Position numbers and translations under genes: made by a program
Shown here: in pieces, positions 6,286 to 9,119 of the stretch
Position numbering within the stretch: position 1 is the first letter of the stretch
Layout: every line of letters starts with the position of its first letter
The notes under the pieces: model-generated
Databases searched by the model: none
What the model saw: the letters and a program-made list of their open reading frames with translations, nothing else
Told to the model about the DNA's origin: nothing
Source: Dysgonomonas gadei ATCC BAA-286
Lineage (GTDB): Bacteria; Bacteroidota; Bacteroidia; Bacteroidales; Dysgonomonadaceae
Reading direction: 5' to 3'
Assembly: GCF_000213555.1 (NCBI RefSeq)
Contig: NZ_GL891991.1
Coordinates: 106,133 to 115,251 of the forward strand
Length of the DNA stretch: 9,119 nt

Positions 6286-6331
6286 TCAGATAACATAGAA
6301 CTATTAATAAATCATCTCATTGATTGGACTA

Positions 6332-7207
6332 ATGAAGAAAAGTAAAGAATTGGAAATAGTAAAAAAACTGACGAATGTAGCTGACGAAAACAACATTGTT
6401 TTAAATGAAGATGGTTGGACAAGTCGTGTTTACATTGTAAATAAAGGCGAAATTGTTTTGAAATTTCTAAAGAATAAGCAATATAGAGAAGAATTTGAAC
6501 ATGAGATAAACATTCTGAAATTGATTAAAGATCACAAGTTTAATGTAAATATTCCTTTGATCAGTAGCTCTGAAGAAGACAATACTTACATCGTGCTTAA
6601 TGGCCTGATGGGCAAATCAATGTCGGCAGAGATTGTAGATGCATTGACTAAAGAGGAAAAGAGAAAAATAGGTACACAAATAGGTTTATTCTTAAAAAAA
6701 CTTCATACAGTCGCTTACCAAGGGAAAAGTCCAAATAACGAAAGTGAGATATTTGAATGGTTTCAAAAATCGTTTAATAGAAGAAAGCGCACATTAAAAA
6801 AACATTTCAATGAAAATGAACTTGTTGCTATTGAAGATTTGGTAACAACCTTGCCGCAAAGGTCGCAAAAGCTCGGGATAGTACAAGTTTTTTGCCATGG
6901 CGATTTAGGCTACAATAACATTCTGCTAACCGATAGTCTTGAAGTAGGAGTGATAGACTTTGGGGATGCTGGTTATAATGATCAGTCATATGATTTTGTT
7001 GGATTAGAAGATGATGATATGTTGGATGCAGTAATTTTAGCATATGATGGAGATGAAATTTTGAAAGCGAAAGTCGAAATACGACGACAGTTATTACCTC
7101 TTATGGAAATGTTGTTCTTGATTGATAAAAAGGATAAAGAAGGAGTTCAACAATGTGTAAAAAGGGTGCGGATAAATTTGAAAATGCATGAGATTTATAA
7201 TGGTTAA
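6332..7207 (+). CDS. Aminoglycoside phosphotransferase-like small-molecule kinase
   Basis: From ATG 6332 the protein has 291 residues, the usual size for APH/choline-kinase enzymes. A TTG at 6320 in frame would add four residues, but ATG is preferred. In order: a nucleotide loop region NEDGWTSRVY (about 20-29), the ATP lysine in IVLKFLK (Lys44), an alpha-C glutamate near 58, the catalytic loop CHGDLGYNN with Asp191 and Asn196, and the metal-binding VIDFGDAG with Asp209. The sequence therefore looks catalytically intact. The family phosphorylates aminoglycosides, macrolides, choline or other small molecules with ATP or GTP; the substrate cannot be told by eye and resistance is only a possibility. 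It is the second gene of the array, with repeat copies 1 and 2 on its sides and no visible promoter of its own, so it may be read from upstream. Confidence 0.88.
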   Translation: MKKSKELEIVKKLTNVADENNIVLNEDGWTSRVYIVNKGEIVLKFLKNKQYREEFEHEINILKLIKDHKFNVNIPLISSSEEDNTYIVLNGLMGKSMSAEIVDALTKEEKRKIGTQIGLFLKKLHTVAYQGKSPNNESEIFEWFQKSFNRRKRTLKKHFNENELVAIEDLVTTLPQRSQKLGIVQVFCHGDLGYNNILLTDSLEVGVIDFGDAGYNDQSYDFVGLEDDDMLDAVILAYDGDEILKAKVEIRRQLLPLMEMLFLIDKKDKEGVQQCVKRVRINLKMHEIYNG

Positions 7208-7212
7208 ATAAC

Positions 7213-7247
7213 GGAAGAGCCTGACAAATTTCTCTGTCAGGCCTTCC
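7213..7247 (+). terminator. Private hairpin at the end of the kinase cassette
   Basis: GGAAG-a-GCCTGACA (7213-7226) pairs with TGTCAGGC-CTTCC (7235-7247): 13 bp with one bulged A and an 8-base loop. It starts six bases after the stop codon and ends three bases before repeat copy 2. It is followed by TTG and not by a long T-tract. Confidence 0.55.
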
Positions 7248-7249
7248 TT

Positions 7250-7345
7250 GTACCCTTAAACGTTATACGTTCTGTTCTCGAACCAATTTCTTGAAGACTT
7301 AGACTTGATTTATGAATTGAGAGAGTGGATACCTAAACCATAAAT
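7250..7345 (+). repeat. Array repeat, copy 2 (complete)
   Basis: It runs from GTACCCTTAAACGTT to CCATAAAT and matches copy 3 with five single-base differences and one 7-base insertion (ATACGTT, a near-tandem duplication). In the shared frame all five substitutions are third-position and synonymous, ending LREWIPKP and TAA. The hairpin is at 7304-7310 with 7315-7321, loop TATG. Confidence 0.88.
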
Positions 7346-7349
7346 TGTA

Positions 7350-7357
7350 TATATTTG
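7350..7357 (+). promoter_or_regulatory. Predicted -7 box in front of the 7383 gene
   Basis: TATATTTG fits TAnnTTTG and lies between the end of repeat copy 2 and ATG 7383, 25 bp upstream of the start codon. A TGG 21 bp upstream is the closest thing to a -33 TTG, inside the repeat. Confidence 0.45.
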
Positions 7358-7382
7358 AATCTTGTAATCAAATTATAATATT

Positions 7383-7871
7383 ATGAAATTTGAACCTACA
7401 TACGATTATAGGCAAAGTGACTTTGATAAAGAAGAAAACCAAATTTTGTGGAAATTTGGTGAATTAATAAAAAATCTCATTATAATATCAAGTGATGCAG
7501 ATACACAAAGGTATATTATTGGAATAGGCGCTGCTCCAGATGAAATGGCTTTAGATTTTGATTCATATTTTACATTGTCTTACAATCAATATTTAGATAA
7601 CCGATTGTTAATTAAAGATGCTTTTGATGAGTTAATGTTACTCAATGATATCTTTGAAAGGTATAGTGTTGATAAGAGCTCTGATTTTTGGGATGACTCA
7701 TTATTGGATACTAATAATGATTGGAGTATTGTCAGAAATAAGGCAAAGCGAATATTAGAAATAATGGGTTGGGATAATTTAGATATTGAATGTGACTATA
7801 CTAATATATACGATGGCAAACATATAATTGGACAACAAACAATAACTCGACTAGTAAATAAAAAAGCCTAA
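7383..7871 (+). CDS. Unrecognised acidic 162-residue protein (cassette gene)
   Basis: I do not recognise this family. The protein is soluble-looking, with no signal peptide or membrane segment, and visibly acidic, with many Asp and Glu residues (for example DEMALDFDSYF and FWDDSLLDTNND). Aromatic residues are frequent, and a hydrophobic stretch LIKNLIIISS near residues 28-37 is probably a buried strand or helix. There is no obvious catalytic motif. Small, acidic, single-domain proteins in arrays of unrelated genes are typical of immunity proteins against contact-dependent toxins, which is a context argument only. It sits between repeat copies 2 and 3 and has its own -7 box. The stop codon lies within the downstream hairpin. 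ATG 7383 is the only sensible start. Confidence 0.75.
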   Translation: MKFEPTYDYRQSDFDKEENQILWKFGELIKNLIIISSDADTQRYIIGIGAAPDEMALDFDSYFTLSYNQYLDNRLLIKDAFDELMLLNDIFERYSVDKSSDFWDDSLLDTNNDWSIVRNKAKRILEIMGWDNLDIECDYTNIYDGKHIIGQQTITRLVNKKA

Positions 7872-7889
7872 TAGATAATCCATTAGACT
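7865..7889 (+). terminator. Hairpin overlapping the stop codon of the 7383 gene
   Basis: AGCCTAATAG (7865-7874) pairs with CCATTAGACT (7880-7889) with two mismatches and an ATAAT loop, and is extended by AAA/TTT. The TAA stop (7869-7871) lies in the left arm. TTTT follows, so it is a plausible intrinsic terminator, placed just before repeat copy 3. Confidence 0.5.
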
Positions 7890-7895
7890 TTTCGA

Positions 7896-7985
7896 GTACC
7901 CTTAAACGTTCTATTCTCGAACCAATTTCTTGAAGATTTAGACTTAATTTATGAATTGAGAGAGTGGATTCCAAAACCATAAATA
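7896..7985 (+). repeat. Array repeat, copy 3 (complete, reference copy)
   Basis: About 90 bases from GTACCCTTAAACGTT to ACCATAAATAT. In one frame it reads VPLNVLFS then NQFLEDLDLIYELREWIPKP and TAA without a break, but an upstream TAG (7884-7886) and the lack of any ATG argue against it being a separate gene. The hairpin is at 7943-7949 with 7954-7960, loop TATG. Confidence 0.9.
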
Positions 7986-8002
7986 TATTGATGCATTTTG
8001 TT

Positions 8003-8010
8003 TATATTTG
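8003..8010 (+). promoter_or_regulatory. Predicted -7 box in front of the 8041 gene
   Basis: TATATTTG, the same eight bases as the box before the 7383 gene, lies between repeat copy 3 and ATG 8041, 30 bp upstream of the start. No TTG is present at 19-21 bp upstream, so strength is uncertain. Confidence 0.45.
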
Positions 8011-8040
8011 CTAAATAATTAATTATAAAAGATTATATCT

Positions 8041-8532
8041 ATGTTTTTTACAGAGGATGAAGATTTGGAAAAGGGTGAATTAATCCTAAGAAGAAAATAT
8101 AATACATTATCTAAAGATGAACTGTCCCTTATTAAACCGATTTGGGCGCTTCGTCTTGAAGAAATGCAAAGTCCTCATCATCCTGATTTATTTAAAAAGT
8201 TTCCTGAACAATTTCATGAATATTGCTTTTTAAAAGCAAAAGTAGAAACTCTTCTGTTAGATTCTGATTTAAGATATTCTGAATTAGATGCAAATAATAT
8301 TTTTGATAATAGATGGCATCATGAATACAGATATATAACAACATTAGAACGATGGCAACAGGGACTTCCTGTAGACCCACCGTTGTGTGATTACAATAAA
8401 GAATTAAAAGTATCGGATGGACGTCACAGAATTGTGCTATGTTATTATTTAGGTATAAATACAATACCAATATCAGTCAGAGCCGAAAAAGTCGATTTAA
8501 TAAGAGAAAAGTTTTCTTTTGAACAAATGTGA
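8041..8532 (+). CDS. Small ParB/sulfiredoxin-like domain protein (cassette gene)
   Basis: The 163-residue protein ends in a stretch typical of the ParB N-terminal/sulfiredoxin fold: LERWQQGLPVDPPLCDY, then LKVSDGRHRIVLCYYLGINTIPISV. The DGRHR core (Asp126-Arg130) followed by a hydrophobic helix with LG and the strand IPISV is the nucleotide-binding GxxR region of that fold. The first 85 residues are mostly helical and charged and unlike ParB, and no ParB helix-turn-helix or partition partner ParA is present, so a plasmid-partition role is unlikely. The fold occurs in nucleases, CTP-binding proteins and phage- or toxin-associated proteins; the activity here is unknown. It is the fourth cassette, with only 6-8 bases between its stop and repeat copy 4. 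ATG 8041 is preceded by an AT-rich leader. Confidence 0.7.
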   Translation: MFFTEDEDLEKGELILRRKYNTLSKDELSLIKPIWALRLEEMQSPHHPDLFKKFPEQFHEYCFLKAKVETLLLDSDLRYSELDANNIFDNRWHHEYRYITTLERWQQGLPVDPPLCDYNKELKVSDGRHRIVLCYYLGINTIPISVRAEKVDLIREKFSFEQM

Positions 8533-8538
8533 TTCATA

Positions 8539-8582
8539 TTGAACCAATTTCTTGAAGATTTGGACTTAATTTATGAATTGAG
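8539..8582 (+). repeat. Array repeat, copy 4, cut by the IS element
   Basis: From 8541 to 8582 it is identical to copy 3 (7919-7960) except for one synonymous third-position change (TTA/TTG). It lacks the upstream GTACCC part. After GAATTGAG it stops matching abruptly and a TG dinucleotide typical of IS21-family ends begins, so the rest of the repeat has been displaced by the insertion. Confidence 0.85.
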
Positions 8583-8641
8583 TGTATAATATAATTGAAA
8601 AGTAGTCCACTAAAATAATTTAAAAGTATACCACCAGTTAA

Positions 8642-8682
8642 GTAAAATGTGTGAGAGCATCTAATAAAGCTCTACATTTTAC
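8642..8682 (+). other. Long hairpin in the IS leader upstream of istA
   Basis: GTAAAATGT-gtg-AGAGC (8642-8658) pairs with GCTCT-ACATTTTAC (8669-8682): 14 bp with a 3-base bulge and a 10-base loop. It has no T-tract. It could shield istA from transcription coming in from outside, as leader hairpins of some insertion sequences do. Confidence 0.5.
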
Positions 8683-8706
8683 TAACAAATATTAACATTA
8701 TAAATT

Positions 8707-8732
8707 CCTTTGTGTATTAACCAACACAGAGG
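8707..8732 (+). promoter_or_regulatory. Hairpin that hides the istA ribosome binding site
   Basis: CCTTTGTGT (8707-8715) pairs with ACACAGAGG (8724-8732) in eight of nine positions. The right arm contains AGAGG, the only Shine-Dalgarno-like sequence before istA, five bases from ATG 8738. Folding would reduce istA translation. Confidence 0.45.
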
Positions 8733-8737
8733 CTAAA

Positions 8738-9119
8738 ATGATAACAATGGTGGAAAAACAAACAATTATTCACATGTACCGCACGGTTGGGTACAGTAAA
8801 CGGGCTATAGCCAGGGAGTTGGATGTCAGCCGTAAGACCGTTCATAAAGTCATAGCCGAGTATGAAGCCGCATTAAACTGTGATGATCCTGAATCCTCTC
8901 TGGAATCGGTATTAACAATCCCCCCCCATTATAACAGTTCCCGGCGAGGCCGCCGTGTTATTGTCGGTAGCCTGAAAGATTTAATAGACGACTGTTTAGA
9001 GAAGAACGCTCGTAAACGTGCTATGGGCCTGAAGAAGCAGTGTATGCGGGGTAAGGATATCTACGAACTGTTAATAGATAAAGGCTTCCAGGTCAGCTAT
9101 ACGGGAGTTTGTAAATACA
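8738..9119 (+). CDS. istA: IS21-family transposase IstA, N-terminal part (cut by window edge)
   Basis: 127 codons are open to the window end. Residues about 3-45 form the IstA helix-turn-helix: VEKQTIIHMYRTVGYSKRAI then ARELDVSRKTVHKVIAEYE. The following RRGRR and MRGKDIYELLIDKGFQVSY match the second DNA-binding region that precedes the DDE integrase core in IS21 transposases. The core itself is outside the window. IstA together with the AAA+ helper IstB moves the element; istB would be expected downstream. ATG 8738 is favoured over ATG 8747 because AGAGG is spaced five bases before it. No frameshift is seen in the visible part. Confidence 0.88.
   Translation, partial: MITMVEKQTIIHMYRTVGYSKRAIARELDVSRKTVHKVIAEYEAALNCDDPESSLESVLTIPPHYNSSRRGRRVIVGSLKDLIDDCLEKNARKRAMGLKKQCMRGKDIYELLIDKGFQVSYTGVCKY

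Larger units (their letters stand above)
8583..9119 (+). mobile_element. IS21-family insertion sequence, left end, runs off the window
   Basis: The element is recognised by the IstA start at 8738 and by its end: TG at 8583, followed by two related internal repeats, AAAAGTAGTCCAC (8598-8610) and AAAAGTATACCAC (8622-8634), 24 bases apart with 11 of 13 positions equal. Multiple terminal repeats near the ends are characteristic of IS21-family elements, where IstA binds. The right end, the DDE domain and istB lie beyond the window. Confidence 0.8.

Noticed and set aside
6048..6296. Minus-strand 82-codon frame over the end of the acetyltransferase and repeat copy 1
   Set aside because: It overlaps a well-supported gene and the repeat on the opposite strand, and has no recognisable motif.
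6320..6331. TTG at 6320 as start of the kinase
   Set aside because: ATG 6332 follows four codons later, keeps the complete domain, and is the more usual start codon.
6197..7985. Classical integron attC sites
   Set aside because: I found no matching RYYYAAC and GTTRRRY core pair in the copies and no IntI gene in the window, so only the layout, not the site type, resembles an integron.
8192..8470. Minus-strand 92-codon frame inside the ParB-like gene
   Set aside because: It is the antisense shadow of an AT-rich gene with an intact DGRHR motif on the plus strand.
8041..8532. Plasmid partition gene parB
   Set aside because: The protein is too short, lacks the ParB helix-turn-helix, and no parA or parS-like site is seen.
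5535..8582. CRISPR array
   Set aside because: Repeats are about 45-95 bases, diverged, and separated by whole genes and not by short spacers; no cas gene is present.

Overview
The window looks like chromosomal DNA of an anaerobic or facultative Bacteroidota, order Bacteroidales. The reasons are the strict-anaerobe type Hcp with a CxxC N-terminal cluster motif, several intergenic TAnnTTTG -7 boxes (the Bacteroidota promoter element, some with TTG 19-20 bp upstream), and weak or absent Shine-Dalgarno sequences. I cannot fix the genus by eye. All homology calls come from motif reading and remembered family features, not from a search.

Left part (186-4280): a nitrosative-stress module. A minus-strand operon encodes a ferredoxin-like Fe-S protein (1849-2715) followed by the hybrid cluster protein Hcp (186-1826), in which all seven hybrid-cluster ligands are present. 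Divergent from it lie two tandem Crp/Fnr-type regulators (2831-3505 and 3591-4280). The first is a good HcpR candidate. A near-perfect palindrome (2769-2782) sits between the divergent genes, about 42-45 bp upstream of both predicted transcription starts, which suits a shared activator site. A bidirectional hairpin (4298-4340) closes this block.

Middle part (4370-5431): a DJ-1/PfpI-family protein (minus strand) and a divergent HxlR-family regulator with an N-terminal Cys. They share a 168-bp intergenic region that holds a perfect 9-bp inverted repeat. This looks like a small redox- or electrophile-responsive unit.

Right part (about 5535-8582): an AT-rich array in which a GNAT acetyltransferase, an aminoglycoside-phosphotransferase-like kinase, an unrecognised acidic protein and a small ParB/sulfiredoxin-like protein alternate with five related repeats. 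Every gene has a repeat on both sides, so the layout is repeat-gene-repeat-gene, like a gene-cassette array. The repeats look like copies of the 3' end of a coding sequence: differences between the two best copies are all synonymous in a frame ending ...FLEDLDLIYELREWIPKP-stop. A short hairpin in the repeat is kept, partly through wobble pairs, even in diverged copies. Most cassettes also end in a private hairpin, and two start with their own TATATTTG box. This resembles an integron-like or Bacteroidota acquired-immunity style array; no recombinase is visible in the window.

Right edge (8583-9119): the left end and istA start of an IS21-family element, inserted inside the last repeat copy. The junction is visible at 8582/8583, where the copy stops matching its siblings. 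The window ends inside istA.
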